Source: Acidaminobacter sp. JC074 (GTDB lineage Bacteria > Bacillota > Clostridia > Peptostreptococcales > Acidaminobacteraceae). Taken from it: a DNA stretch of 64,000 bases. The DNA lies in the NCBI RefSeq assembly GCF_022496765.1, contig NZ_VANV01000009.1:34-64033 (forward strand), given 5' to 3'. Position numbers and translations under genes: made by a program. Positions within the stretch are counted from its first letter, which is position 1; each line of letters begins with the position of its first letter. This document shows, piece by piece, positions 15,797 to 24,731 of the stretch. The notes under the pieces were generated by a model. It did no database searches and was not told the DNA's origin. It was given only the letters and a program-made list of their open reading frames with translations.

Positions 15797-16507
15797 TTAG
15801 ACCAAGTCTTTAAGTGACTTTACCTGTAAAACCATATTTTCTGGTCCACTATGACTTCTAAGCTTATGATTGTACCAAATGCTTTCTAGACCTACACTCG
15901 ATGCACCATAAATATCCGGCTTTAAACCATCACCAATCATAATCATCTTATCTGTTGTTTGATCATACTTGTTCATTGATGTATAGAACAATTCTGGATT
16001 GGGTTTTCTAATACCATGTGTGTATGAAAAAGTATATGAGTCAACATAATCATCTAAGCCTAAAGATTTAAAAATATCTATATAAACAAAATCTGGCAGA
16101 TAACAATTAGACAAGACGCCTATTCTTTTACCGTTTCTATTTAAATCCTCAAGAAGTTCTTTAGCGCCATCATGTAAGCAAATATGATCTTTATAAGGCT
16201 TGTAAAAACTTAACATCAATGACCTAAACATGTCATCTGTCAAAGGTAAAAAGTCCTTTAAAATCTTATATACATCGAGTTCAATTAACTTAGATTCCCT
16301 TAAATGAAACTGGCCATAAAGCACATCTAAGAATTCATGCTTTAAAGTGTCTTTCTCCTTATGAATACCATATGCTTTTAAAGTATCAGACATATTTTTT
16401 AGACCCATCATATCTTTTTCATCATCTGTCAGACCTTGATGAAAACCCAATAATGTATTGCCCATATCTATGAAAACAACTGCTTTATCCTTAAAGATGG
16501 TGTGCAT
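15797..16507 (-). CDS. HAD-superfamily hydrolase (YjjG-like)
   Basis: The 236-residue HAD hydrolase has motif I FIDMGNTLL (nucleophile D14), a helical cap, motif II (IGVLSN), motif III Lys near GIRKPN and motif IV MIGDGLKPDIYGAS. In motif I the second Asp of the usual DxDxT is Gly16, a variant seen in some HAD groups and expected to alter acid/base catalysis. Relatives hydrolyse small phosphates or non-canonical nucleotides. It ends a short operon after two GNAT acetyltransferases. GAGGTAG precedes the ATG. Confidence 0.8.
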   Translation of the reverse strand: MHTIFKDKAVVFIDMGNTLLGFHQGLTDDEKDMMGLKNMSDTLKAYGIHKEKDTLKHEFLDVLYGQFHLRESKLIELDVYKILKDFLPLTDDMFRSLMLSFYKPYKDHICLHDGAKELLEDLNRNGKRIGVLSNCYLPDFVYIDIFKSLGLDDYVDSYTFSYTHGIRKPNPELFYTSMNKYDQTTDKMIMIGDGLKPDIYGASSVGLESIWYNHKLRSHSGPENMVLQVKSLKDLV

Positions 16508-16509
16508 AA

Positions 16510-16983
16510 CTACCTCAGTTCTAATGTCATATAGATTTTCTTGTCATCTCTATGAGATTCCACAAAGCCACAAGATTTAAACAAACTTTGAGACTTATCA
16601 TTATATAGATAAATACCACTCAGTTTTATAGATGCCCAACCTAAATTCCTAGCTCTCTTAATAAGGCTATTAATGATTAACTTGCCAAGCCCTAACCCTT
16701 GATAATCTGGCATGATAACAATGGGCATGCAGTCTTCTGACAAGGTCACGTCACCAATCATTATCCCCTTGTATTCAATAACATAGACCTCACCTTTGTT
16801 TGAAAGATAAGCATACATCCTTTTTATATCATCCATCTTGTAAGCTTCTTGTCTATTTTCTGAATACCAAAGTATGTTTTTATTTTCATACCACTTGAGG
16901 GCAGTTTCATAATCGCCTTCTACAAGTGGCCTTAAGTTTAAATCCTCTGTAATTTTTATAAGCATTTTATCATATACAAACAT
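16510..16983 (-). CDS. GNAT-family N-acetyltransferase
   Basis: The protein of about 157 residues shows the GNAT core: a PIVIMPDYQGLGLGKLIINSLIKRA acetyl-CoA-binding stretch (Q/RxxGxG/A loop) and the C-terminal NDKSQSLFKSCGFVESH motif. The residues LRPLVEGDYETALKWYENK at the start are typical of the RimI/RimL type. It overlaps the end of the upstream acetyltransferase gene, so translation is coupled. Two ATG codons six codons apart are possible starts and neither has a clear ribosome site. Substrate unknown. Confidence 0.75.
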   Translation of the reverse strand: MFVYDKMLIKITEDLNLRPLVEGDYETALKWYENKNILWYSENRQEAYKMDDIKRMYAYLSNKGEVYVIEYKGIMIGDVTLSEDCMPIVIMPDYQGLGLGKLIINSLIKRARNLGWASIKLSGIYLYNDKSQSLFKSCGFVESHRDDKKIYMTLELR

Positions 16984-17399
16984 GGATTGTTCTCATCCCA
17001 AAGTGTCTTAAAGACCTCTAAATGTTCGTATCCCATCCTTTCATAAAATTCTCTGGTTTTCTTGTAGTTTAGATCAGGATGATCTGCACTCAATGTCTTA
17101 ACGGTCATGTATTTCTTATTATGACTTCTTGCATATGCTTCTGCATAGTCTGTTAAGCTTCTCCCTATGCCTTTTCCGTGATGGTCTTTCAAGACACCAA
17201 GAACATGCATATCAAAGCTATTTGGATGTTCCTTTAAAGCGATAAATCCTATGTCTTCATAAGCAATAAAAACACATGATTCAACTTCTTTTACATAGTT
17301 CAAAAGTGACGACTCTATACCAAACCACTCTGGTAGATCTCTGAGTACCTTTAAGCAAATGGTTGATTTTATTTTTACATCTTCTATCATTCTTATCAT
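16956..17399 (-). CDS. GNAT-family N-acetyltransferase
   Basis: The 147-residue single-domain acetyltransferase has FDMHVLGVLKDHHGKGIGRSL (acetyl-CoA loop HHGKGIG) and a C-terminal YKKTREFYERMGYEHLE motif. AAGGAG sits seven bases before the ATG. It opens a three-gene set with another GNAT and a HAD hydrolase. The motif SADHPDLNYKKTREFYERMG resembles bacterial GNATs often annotated as small-molecule acetyltransferases. No substrate can be inferred. Confidence 0.8.
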   Translation of the reverse strand: MIRMIEDVKIKSTICLKVLRDLPEWFGIESSLLNYVKEVESCVFIAYEDIGFIALKEHPNSFDMHVLGVLKDHHGKGIGRSLTDYAEAYARSHNKKYMTVKTLSADHPDLNYKKTREFYERMGYEHLEVFKTLWDENNPCLYMIKCL

Positions 17400-17438
17400 T
17401 ATCTTCTCCTTGCAACTATTCTATTATACAACAAAATG

Positions 17439-17458
17439 AAACCAGCATCAGCTGGTTT
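17439..17458 (-). terminator. Terminator of the ABC-2 exporter operon
   Basis: An 8-bp stem AAACCAGC / GCTGGTTT with a 4-base loop overlaps the stop of the last permease gene and is followed on the - strand by TTTCATTTTGTTG. It is weaker than other terminators in the window because the T tract is broken. Confidence 0.5.
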
Positions 17459-18461
17459 GCATATTGGAGCTTATTTTTTTTCTAAAGATCAAGAAAATGA
17501 TAAATGTAATCACGGTAACACCAAGACCATCTATTAAAAGCCCTGGCCAAGTGGCTGTTTCATTGACAATGTTTGTCATCCCATCATAAATCCAATAAAA
17601 TGGTGACCACCAAAGTACAAAATGTTTACTTGTCGGTATCATCAAAGCACCAATAATTGTAATGGATATTGGTAAAAAGAGTATCTTCATATTAGCAAGT
17701 GCTGCCATCTGACTAGGAGATACCAAGCCAAGTATGAAGCCCATAATAATCACAATAGATAAGCCCATAATAGATATAAAGAGCACCTGAAGTAAATCTA
17801 CATGGCCAAAGCCAAAGATGAAGTACATGGCTATGATTTGAATAACTGCTATAATTGAACCTGCCAAGCTCTTTCCAACTATAAACTCAAATCTTGAAAG
17901 TGGCGTTGCATTTAAAGCACCAAAAGTCATATTTTCTTTTTCTTCAATGATATTCATACTGACGACCATACCACCTAATACGAGTGCTAATACAGCCATT
18001 GATATCAAACCGATTAAGGCTACAGGTGAAACCTCTGCGCCTATATCTGAAAAACTGATCTCAGACTTAAGTTCAAACTGACCAGTCTTTTCTGAAATGC
18101 CTTTTCTGATTAAGTTGATGATCAGTGTAGAACTATCATCTTGTTCGTTGCCTTCTTTTAAAATTTCATATGTCCCATGATCTTCTACTAAACCAATCAC
18201 ATCATCTAATGCATTGACTCTGTCCTCTAAGTCCTGTCGGTTGTCAAAGACCTCCACATGTGCATATGGTGAAACATATGAAAGGGTCTCCTGAGTAACA
18301 CTTTTATCTACTGCAAGGGTCATCATACCGGACTCTGTTGCTGGTACAAAACTCGCAATTAAAAATGCTAACACTATTGGTGACACCATGATATATAAGG
18401 CTATAAAATCTCTAACAGATGATTTAAAATCTCTGATGGCAATACTTAATATTCTTTTCAT
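17448..18461 (-). CDS. ABC-2 type exporter permease
   Basis: The 337-residue membrane protein has one N-terminal helix, a large extracytoplasmic domain (residues about 45-160) and five more helices in the C-terminal half, with IIEEKENMTFGALNATPLSRFEFIVGKSL (the coupling stretch of ABC-2 permeases). Paired with the next permease and an ATPase it should form a drug or lipid exporter of the YhfK/NatB type. It is last in a TetR-controlled operon of four genes. The ribosome site is AGGAGG. Cargo unknown. Confidence 0.85.
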   Translation of the reverse strand: MKRILSIAIRDFKSSVRDFIALYIMVSPIVLAFLIASFVPATESGMMTLAVDKSVTQETLSYVSPYAHVEVFDNRQDLEDRVNALDDVIGLVEDHGTYEILKEGNEQDDSSTLIINLIRKGISEKTGQFELKSEISFSDIGAEVSPVALIGLISMAVLALVLGGMVVSMNIIEEKENMTFGALNATPLSRFEFIVGKSLAGSIIAVIQIIAMYFIFGFGHVDLLQVLFISIMGLSIVIIMGFILGLVSPSQMAALANMKILFLPISITIIGALMIPTSKHFVLWWSPFYWIYDGMTNIVNETATWPGLLIDGLGVTVITFIIFLIFRKKISSNMQTS

Positions 18462-18470
18462 ACAAGCCTC

Positions 18471-19466
18471 CTACACAGTCTGCAGACTTTTTGAGAATCT
18501 CATCAGTGAGATACCATAAGCCACGAGCCCAATCACTAAAGATAAGGCAATTGTTGAAAAAATAATTTGAGGATTGCCAGTTGGAAAAACTGCTTCTTTA
18601 TAGGCAAACAACATATAATAAGTTGGTATCAGCTTCATCCAAAATGGTGCAAAACTGGGTGAAAAGTATGTGACAAAAGGTAAACTCATCAATAAAGAAC
18701 CACCTAGTATCCACATCATTGCGCCTGTTATATTGTCAAAGAAACTTGCAAGTAAAAGTCCCAATGCCGATCCCATAAAAGAACAAGTAATGGTCATGAC
18801 AATCAAATAGAAGTAGTTGGCTTTGAAGCCCACAACTAGCAATGTGGTCACAAGTAATGAAATCAGTCCCAGACCAATTAGTACAATGGTCTTTGACATT
18901 AAAAAGCTGTTAATGGTCCCTGGTGTTGTCATATATGCTGTGATGGTGTTCTCTTCCTTTTCAGAAAAAATCATAGTAGCAATTAGAAACATGCCAAGTA
19001 AAGCTGGTTCCATTACATGAAATAGTGGAAGAAGCAATTTGTTAAAAGATACTAGACCACTATCAAATGTTTTTAATTCTGTCACCTTTACCTGGATAGG
19101 TGCATAGTACTCCTCATTTAAAAATCTCGTATTTAGGACCATCAATTCCTTATGCTGGTCCGTTTCATAACCTTGGAGCCTATATTCATAGTCATTTTCA
19201 TCTCTAAATATAATACCTATACTCTGCTTATTTTCCTCAATCATAAGATCAAGTGTTTCTAAAGAATCAACGGACTCATACATAGATTTCAAATTTTCTG
19301 GAGCATCATAATCAAAGTAGGCAAAGATCTTACTTTCAATACTGGTATCTTCAGGAATTACAAATAAGATGACAAGAACCATTAATACAGCAATAAAGAT
19401 GGTCACATAGAAAAAATAGTTTTTAGTTGTTAACAACCAATCCTTTTTAATAAGCGATGTCATCAT
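18471..19466 (-). CDS. ABC-2 type exporter permease
   Basis: The 331-residue permease matches its neighbour in layout: N-terminal helix, extracytoplasmic domain, then five or six helices with FSEKEENTITAYMTTPGTINSFLMSKTIV before the second helix. The two are distant paralogues and probably form a heterodimer. Its start overlaps the ATPase stop by four bases, so ATPase and permease are translationally coupled. Confidence 0.85.
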   Translation of the reverse strand: MMTSLIKKDWLLTTKNYFFYVTIFIAVLMVLVILFVIPEDTSIESKIFAYFDYDAPENLKSMYESVDSLETLDLMIEENKQSIGIIFRDENDYEYRLQGYETDQHKELMVLNTRFLNEEYYAPIQVKVTELKTFDSGLVSFNKLLLPLFHVMEPALLGMFLIATMIFSEKEENTITAYMTTPGTINSFLMSKTIVLIGLGLISLLVTTLLVVGFKANYFYLIVMTITCSFMGSALGLLLASFFDNITGAMMWILGGSLLMSLPFVTYFSPSFAPFWMKLIPTYYMLFAYKEAVFPTGNPQIIFSTIALSLVIGLVAYGISLMRFSKSLQTV

Positions 19467-20320
19467 TCCTCAAGCCCCCTTCCAGTTAACTTGATAAAGA
19501 TTTGCTCAAGTGTTGCCTCTTGAGAATGAATGGTGTCCACATGACCTTTTTTCATAATTTCATATAATTTTTCAACTGAGTCTGCTTGACTCATAGAAAG
19601 TGTTTCTTTAACGATTTTCCCCTCTTTTTCATATTCAACAGAAGCCAACTTCTGGCCATGTTCTAACTTTAAGTTTCTCGGCGTATCAAGGGCAACAATT
19701 TTACCATCATTAAGAAATGCAACCCTGTCACACAGCTCATCTGCTGTAAACATATTGTGTGTCGTCAAAAATATGGTTGTCCCTTCCTTTTGTTTCTGCT
19801 TGATAATACTTTTTATCTTGCTCGCAGTTGTCGGGTCAAGACCAGAAGTCGGTTCATCTAAAAACCATATTTTCGGATTGTTGATCATGGATCTTGCGAA
19901 AACAAGTCTTTGAAGCATACCTTTAGAGTACTCTCCAGCTTTTTTATTAGCTGCATCCTTTAAACCAACCATGTCCAAAAGGCTAAGAGGATCCGCCGTT
20001 TGCCCCTTATACATTTTTGCATGAAACTCAAGATTTTCAAGGCCCGTCAACTTTTTATAAACATTAGCAATTTCAAATGAAACACCAATTTCATTCAGCC
20101 TTTCACGAGACTTAAAATCTACAGCTTGACCATCTAAGAGTATCTGTCCTTTTTGATGGCTTAAAAGACCAATCAAGATCTTCTGAGTCGTAGACTTACC
20201 AGCACCACTTGGTCCCAAGAATCCGAAAATCTCACCCTTTTTTATTTCAAAACTGATATTGTCTACCGCATAATTATCATCTTCAGAATAAGAATGATAT
20301 AGATTTTTTACTTGAATCAT
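19463..20320 (-). CDS. ABC exporter ATP-binding protein
   Basis: The 285-residue ATPase has Walker A GPSGAGKST, a Q-loop, signature YSKGMLQRL (a variant of LSGGQ with Lys), Walker B IWFLDEPTSGLDP and the H-loop TTHNM. A C-terminal extension of about 70 residues (SVEYEKEGKIVKETLS) is typical of drug-export ATPases. It powers the two permeases downstream. It overlaps the TetR gene by four bases (ATGA), so regulator and transporter come from one message. Confidence 0.92.
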   Translation of the reverse strand: MIQVKNLYHSYSEDDNYAVDNISFEIKKGEIFGFLGPSGAGKSTTQKILIGLLSHQKGQILLDGQAVDFKSRERLNEIGVSFEIANVYKKLTGLENLEFHAKMYKGQTADPLSLLDMVGLKDAANKKAGEYSKGMLQRLVFARSMINNPKIWFLDEPTSGLDPTTASKIKSIIKQKQKEGTTIFLTTHNMFTADELCDRVAFLNDGKIVALDTPRNLKLEHGQKLASVEYEKEGKIVKETLSMSQADSVEKLYEIMKKGHVDTIHSQEATLEQIFIKLTGRGLEE

Positions 20321-20949
20321 AATGCCTCCTTTGTACCAATACCTTTTTCCAATATATCCAACATATTGTTAGCCAATCGCATAAAAGTACCATCATCAAT
20401 ATCTGCTTCATCTAAATCTGTAAAGTAATGTTCAGTGATACTATTGCTCATATCTGTTATCAGTCTTACTAAAAATTTGGTATCTAAATGATCTCTTATC
20501 TTGCCTGCAGCCTTCCCCTGTTCAAACAAGTTTTCTAAATAAGCGTCAGAATCGCCTTGTAGAGGACCTAGTAATTCTTGTCTCTTAGTCTTTGGTAAGG
20601 TCATAAACTGCTTTGATATCTTAAACAAGTCCACATTCTTAGCAGCAAACTCTGTACCTGCTGCATAGAGCATCCTTAAAAAATCAAAGGTATCTGACAT
20701 ATCAATTTCTGTTTGGTATTTCTCAAAATATTTGAGCTTGCTAGTACCGATATGTCCTAAAACATACTTATACATATCTTCTTTGTCATCAAAATATTGA
20801 TAAAAGCTGCCTTTTGCTATACCTGCCTGTCTGCAAATTTTAGATATGCTGACACTGTTATAATCATTCTCCGCAAAGGCTTTGATAATAACGTCTAATA
20901 TGGCTTGTCTTTTTTCTTCACTCAAATTCATAAATGTATCTTTTGGCAT
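20317..20949 (-). CDS. TetR-family repressor of the ABC exporter operon
   Basis: The 210-residue regulator has an N-terminal helix-turn-helix (AFAENDYNSVSISKICRQAG, AKGSFYQYFDDKEDMYKYV) and a variable C-terminal ligand domain. I start it at the ATG behind AAGGAGGGAAT; a longer frame would begin inside an operator. Upstream is a consensus promoter with three evenly spaced palindromes, one inside the spacer, so it very likely represses its own four-gene operon and releases on binding the exported compound. Confidence 0.9.
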   Translation of the reverse strand: MPKDTFMNLSEEKRQAILDVIIKAFAENDYNSVSISKICRQAGIAKGSFYQYFDDKEDMYKYVLGHIGTSKLKYFEKYQTEIDMSDTFDFLRMLYAAGTEFAAKNVDLFKISKQFMTLPKTKRQELLGPLQGDSDAYLENLFEQGKAAGKIRDHLDTKFLVRLITDMSNSITEHYFTDLDEADIDDGTFMRLANNMLDILEKGIGTKEAL

Positions 20950-20960
20950 ATTCCCTCCTT

Positions 20961-20976
20961 GTGACCGGCCAGTCAC
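20961..20976. promoter_or_regulatory. TetR operator O1
   Basis: GTGACCGGCCAGTCAC, a 16-bp palindrome with one mismatched pair, lies between the promoter and the TetR start codon. It shares TGAC and GTCAC arms with O2 and O3. Confidence 0.75.
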
Positions 20977-20987
20977 TTTATGTTTTC

Positions 20988-21016
20988 ATTATATGACTGC
21001 CTAGTCACATTGTCAA
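20988..21016 (-). promoter_or_regulatory. Consensus sigma-A promoter of the TetR/ABC operon
   Basis: On the - strand TTGACA (21016-21011), a 17-base spacer and TATAAT (20993-20988) form a perfect consensus promoter. The middle operator (20993-21008) fills the spacer and touches the -10. A consensus promoter held by such operators is expected to be silent until induced. Confidence 0.85.
20993..21008. promoter_or_regulatory. TetR operator O2 in the promoter spacer
   Basis: ATGACTGCCTAGTCAC has the same arms as O1 and O3. It fills the space between -35 and -10, where bound repressor would block RNA polymerase directly. Confidence 0.75.
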
Positions 21017-21024
21017 GAAAAAAT

Positions 21025-21040
21025 ATGACTGCCCCGTCAC
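21025..21040. promoter_or_regulatory. TetR operator O3 upstream of the -35
   Basis: ATGACTGCCCCGTCAC has the same arms as O1 and O2. Its centre is exactly 32 bases from that of O2, as O2 is from O1 (centres 20968.5, 21000.5, 21032.5). Confidence 0.7.
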
Positions 21041-21048
21041 ATGTCCGT

Positions 21049-21071
21049 AAAAAAAGAATCCCGAAGGATTC
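21049..21071 (-). terminator. Terminator of the sensor kinase/NtrC operon
   Basis: A 6-bp stem GAATCC / GGATTC with a tetraloop is followed on the - strand by seven T. It lies just after the stop of the sigma-54 regulator and upstream of the TetR operators. Confidence 0.65.
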
Positions 21072-21076
21072 AAAAC

Positions 21077-22402
21077 TTACTTTTCAATTTTATATCTTTC
21101 AACTTTATTAAAGAGCTGTCTTCTAGAAATACCAAGTGCTGCAGCTGATTTGGTCATATTGTAATTGTTCTCTTCTAAAACCTTTATAATAAAGACCTTT
21201 TCTGCTTGTTCACGGTAAGATCTTAAAGTTTCTTTTTCAGTTGGCTCACCTTCAAAGTGCTCAGGTAAGTCTTCTGCTAGAATCTCACCATTAACAGATA
21301 AAACAACCAATCTTTCAATAATATTTTTAAGTTCACGAATATTACCTGGATACTCATATTGTAGAAGTCTTGTATAAACCAAATCTTCTACATGGGTTAT
21401 CTCTTTTTTCATGTCCTTTTTTATCTTATCAAAGAAGAACTGGATAAGAGCTGGCAAGTCTTCTTTACGCTCTCTTAAAGGTGGAATGGTCACAGTGATG
21501 GTAGAAATTCTATAAAATAGATCTTCCCTAAACTGCCCTTCAGCAATTAAATCATTTAAGTTCTTATTGGTCGCACATACCAACCTATAGTCAATCTCTC
21601 TTAGTTGATTCGAGCCAATTCTTTCTATGGCCTTTGATTCTAGTGATCTTAAAAGTTTAACTTGTATATTCAAAGACGTATCGCCAATTTCATCTAAGAA
21701 AAGTGTCCCATAATCAGCCGCCTCAAAACGACCAATTCTTGTATCATCCGCTCCTGTAAATGCACCCTTTTCATGACCAAATAACTCTGACTCTAATAAA
21801 CTTTCAGAAAATGCATGACAGTTTACAGGAACAAAAGCTTCTTCACTCCTAGTGCTTAATTGGTGGATATACTGGGCAAGTATTTCTTTACCAACTCCTG
21901 ATTCTCCCAATAGCAGGATGCTAACATCCGACTTGGCTGCTTTTTCTATGGTATCTAAAACCTTTTTAAAACCAGCGTTTTTAGTTTCTAGAACATAGTC
22001 CGACTTTTCATCTACTCGTTTGATGTACTTTCTAAGTTTAACAATCTTCTTGATTTCAATAATCAACTCATCAGGATCATGACCCTTGATAAAGTAAGAA
22101 AAAGCACCTTTTTTCATGGCTTCAACTGCATTTTGAACGGAACCGTATCCTGTAAATAAAATGACTTCTGTGTCAGAGTACTTTTCTTTAATGGCATCTA
22201 ATAACTCTAATCCTGTCATTTCTGGCATGATTAAATCTGTAATGACTAAATCAAAGCTTTCCTTACTTAAGATCTTCAATGCTTGTTTACCACTTGAAGC
22301 TGTTTTGACCTTAAACTGATTAGCCTCTAAAATCAGTTTGATAACATCCAAGTATTCTTTTTCATCATCAACCAATAGAATTTTAAAATGTGTCGGATGC
22401 AT
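21077..22402 (-). CDS. NtrC-family sigma-54 response regulator
   Basis: The 441-residue regulator has a receiver domain (D12/D13, phosphoacceptor D56, Lys in FIKGHD), an AAA+ domain with Walker A GESGVGKE, the sigma-54 contact motif GAFTGA, Walker B TLFLDEIGD and an arginine finger region, and a C-terminal Fis-type helix-turn-helix (MTKSAAALGISRRQLFNKVERY). It activates sigma-54 promoters on phosphorylation. Its partner kinase is 11 bases upstream. I found no convincing -24/-12 promoter (TGGCAC-N5-TTGC) within the window, so its targets are probably elsewhere. Confidence 0.93.
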   Translation of the reverse strand: MHPTHFKILLVDDEKEYLDVIKLILEANQFKVKTASSGKQALKILSKESFDLVITDLIMPEMTGLELLDAIKEKYSDTEVILFTGYGSVQNAVEAMKKGAFSYFIKGHDPDELIIEIKKIVKLRKYIKRVDEKSDYVLETKNAGFKKVLDTIEKAAKSDVSILLLGESGVGKEILAQYIHQLSTRSEEAFVPVNCHAFSESLLESELFGHEKGAFTGADDTRIGRFEAADYGTLFLDEIGDTSLNIQVKLLRSLESKAIERIGSNQLREIDYRLVCATNKNLNDLIAEGQFREDLFYRISTITVTIPPLRERKEDLPALIQFFFDKIKKDMKKEITHVEDLVYTRLLQYEYPGNIRELKNIIERLVVLSVNGEILAEDLPEHFEGEPTEKETLRSYREQAEKVFIIKVLEENNYNMTKSAAALGISRRQLFNKVERYKIEK

Positions 22403-22413
22403 ATATTCCCCCT

Positions 22414-24348
22414 TTATTTATATGGAAATTCTAACGTGAATTCCGTACCAACATTAATTTCACTGCTTACATCAATTGTCGCACCAAGTTTTTCGATCTC
22501 AGTATAAACAATATATAAGCCTAGCCCCGTACCCTCACCTGGAGGTTTTGTCGTATAGAAGGGATGAAACAACTGGCTTAAAGCCTCTTTTGATAAGCCA
22601 TGCCCACTGTCTTTTATCTTAATAATGAGCTTTTCTTCTTCTACATAACAATGTATTGACAATACACCATTTTCCCCTATTGCGTCTATAGCATTAGATA
22701 ACAAATTTATAAGTATGTGTTTCATAGACTCCAGATTCAAAATAACCGTCAAGTCTTTGTCACAAGTAAATTCTATATCAATTCTCTTTTTAGATAATTT
22801 CTTTTCTAGAAGTTCAATGATGCTCTTTACAAAATCATAGAGATTAAAAGACGATACCTCTATACCAGAAATTCTAGAGAAGTTTAAGAGATTATCTATA
22901 ATCGAACTGGCACGTTCAACTGATTTTTCAATCATTTCATAAGACTTGTCTCTTATGCTTTCGTCGTGGTTCTTCTTTAGGACGTAGGTATAATTTCTAA
23001 TAAGACCAAGGGGATTTCTAATTTCGTGTGCCACCCCTGCTGCCAATTGGCCAACTGCAGCCATCTTATTGGCTGTCATCATCTGGCGTTCATTGATTTT
23101 TCTTGTGGTAATGTCCTTTAACATAACAATATGAGACTGACCATCTTTGTCAATATCATGCACACTGACTTCATAAAACTTGTTGTATTTAGAAAACTCC
23201 TTGTCCTTTTCTATATTGATATCTAAAAATTGTGTTAAGGGCTTGTTCATGACCTCATGCCGTGTTGCTTCTAAGGTATTGAAAAAAGCCTTATTGCCAT
23301 TGATGATCTTATCGTTTTTATCCAGTACAATCATCAAGTGCCTTAAGCCATCAAAAGTCGTCTGTAAGGCCATTTCTGATGCTTCAAGGGCTATTTCAAC
23401 TTCTCTTTTTAAAGAAGCATTCCAAGCGTAAAATAGATAACCACCAATGATGATTAAAATACCGATAAATATGATTGGAATGACATACTTGTCAAAGCCT
23501 TCTGGATTGGCAATGGGTGTAGAAATACCAAACCACTTCTGCTGGATTCTAGTCAGTTCCTCTTGTTTGTTAAGGGCAATAATTCCCTTGTTTAGAATAG
23601 CCACAAGCTCAGGTTCTGACTTAGGTACTCCAATAACAAATGTATTTTCATAAAGGAGTTCATCGTGAATTTCAAAATCTTCTTTCATATCATAAAAGTT
23701 TAAAAAATGATTGATAACACTTTCATCACCAACAACGGCATCCACTTCGCCATCCTTTAAAAGCTTCACAGCTTGGCTGTAATCATTTGTATTGACAACA
23801 ATAGCATCCGGTGCTTTCTCATTAAGAAACTCATTTACAAAGTCACCAGTCTGTGCTGCCACTCTTCTATAATCTAAATCCTTAACCCCACCAATGGTGT
23901 CATCTGACTTTTTTACAACCATAACGGCATTCTGATAGAAGATGACATTGGTGAAATTATACTTTTTAGCACGTATTTCCGACGGATAAAGGTCCACCAT
24001 ATCTACAGTCCCCGCCTCTAGATTATCAAGGGCAGTCTGCCATATATCTGGCTGTAATTTGATTTCTATATCCAGTTCTCTAGAAAGAGACTCCATATAG
24101 TCAACAACGATACCGATGTACCTACCTGAGTTATCCTCAATGAATCTCAGTGGCGGCGAAGCATAGTCTGAAGAATAAACCAAATATTCTTTTTTATCTA
24201 ACCAGTCTCTTTCTTCTTGAGTAAGCTTGTTGGATCTAAAGATCATGGACCAATCATTATTAGAGTATATATAGTTGTTGTTGGCGATGGTTAAAAGTAT
24301 GCCTGATATGACAATCAGGAACAATGAAATTATTAAGCGTCTTTTCAT
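22414..24348 (-). CDS. Sensor histidine kinase with extracytoplasmic SBP_bac_3 domain and PAS
   Basis: The 644-residue NtrB-type kinase starts with a membrane helix (5-22). It then has a family-3 solute-binding domain (about 45-272: LVYSSDYASPPLRFIED, VVDYMESLSREL, LEAGTVDMVDLYPSEIRAKKYNFT) of the kind that binds amino acids, a second helix (289-309), a PAS domain (about 325-415), HisKA with GVAHEIRNPLG (H441) and an ATPase domain (NLLSNAIDAIGENG, GTGLGLYIV). It should sense an extracellular amino acid or similar ligand and phosphorylate the NtrC partner. It overlaps the upstream FosB-like gene by four bases. No strong ribosome site, so coupling is likely. Confidence 0.9.
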   Translation of the reverse strand: MKRRLIISLFLIVISGILLTIANNNYIYSNNDWSMIFRSNKLTQEERDWLDKKEYLVYSSDYASPPLRFIEDNSGRYIGIVVDYMESLSRELDIEIKLQPDIWQTALDNLEAGTVDMVDLYPSEIRAKKYNFTNVIFYQNAVMVVKKSDDTIGGVKDLDYRRVAAQTGDFVNEFLNEKAPDAIVVNTNDYSQAVKLLKDGEVDAVVGDESVINHFLNFYDMKEDFEIHDELLYENTFVIGVPKSEPELVAILNKGIIALNKQEELTRIQQKWFGISTPIANPEGFDKYVIPIIFIGILIIIGGYLFYAWNASLKREVEIALEASEMALQTTFDGLRHLMIVLDKNDKIINGNKAFFNTLEATRHEVMNKPLTQFLDINIEKDKEFSKYNKFYEVSVHDIDKDGQSHIVMLKDITTRKINERQMMTANKMAAVGQLAAGVAHEIRNPLGLIRNYTYVLKKNHDESIRDKSYEMIEKSVERASSIIDNLLNFSRISGIEVSSFNLYDFVKSIIELLEKKLSKKRIDIEFTCDKDLTVILNLESMKHILINLLSNAIDAIGENGVLSIHCYVEEEKLIIKIKDSGHGLSKEALSQLFHPFYTTKPPGEGTGLGLYIVYTEIEKLGATIDVSSEINVGTEFTLEFPYK

Positions 24349-24731
24349 AAAACTGTCACATCTTTCCTAGTACTATAGTGTTTCAGCCTATCTTCAAGGC
24401 TGCCTGCATGAAACTCAATGAGATTCTTATCAGGATCCCTAAGGTATACGGATGGCTTTTCATCTATATGCCTTTTTCTTCCTAAAGAATAAGTAAGGCC
24501 AGCCTCATCAAGCCTAATCTTTAAGCCTTCAATATCATCACAGTCAAATGCAACATGCTGATAAGATTCACCTGACTTGTCCTCTACATTTAATGCAAAC
24601 CATAAACCATCTAAGTCATAATAGGCAAGTTTTTCGCTTACAGCTACAGGTTTTTTATCAAATACTTTGTTATAAAAAATAAGAGCCTCTGAAATATCAG
24701 AGACTGTATAAGTTACATGATTAATCCTCAT
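24345..24731 (-). CDS. FosB/FosA-like VOC-family metallothiol transferase
   Basis: The 128-residue VOC protein aligns with fosfomycin thiol transferases: MRINHVTYTVSD (first His ligand), DLDGLWFALN, YQHVAFDCDD (second His), KPSVYLRDPDKNLIEFHAG (Glu ligand) and SLEDRLKHYS near the end. FosB adds a thiol to fosfomycin. The two-His-one-Glu metal site is intact, but resistance activity needs testing because other VOC enzymes look alike. I start at the ATG aligned with the family start. It overlaps the neighbours on both sides. Confidence 0.7.
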   Translation of the reverse strand: MRINHVTYTVSDISEALIFYNKVFDKKPVAVSEKLAYYDLDGLWFALNVEDKSGESYQHVAFDCDDIEGLKIRLDEAGLTYSLGRKRHIDEKPSVYLRDPDKNLIEFHAGSLEDRLKHYSTRKDVTVL

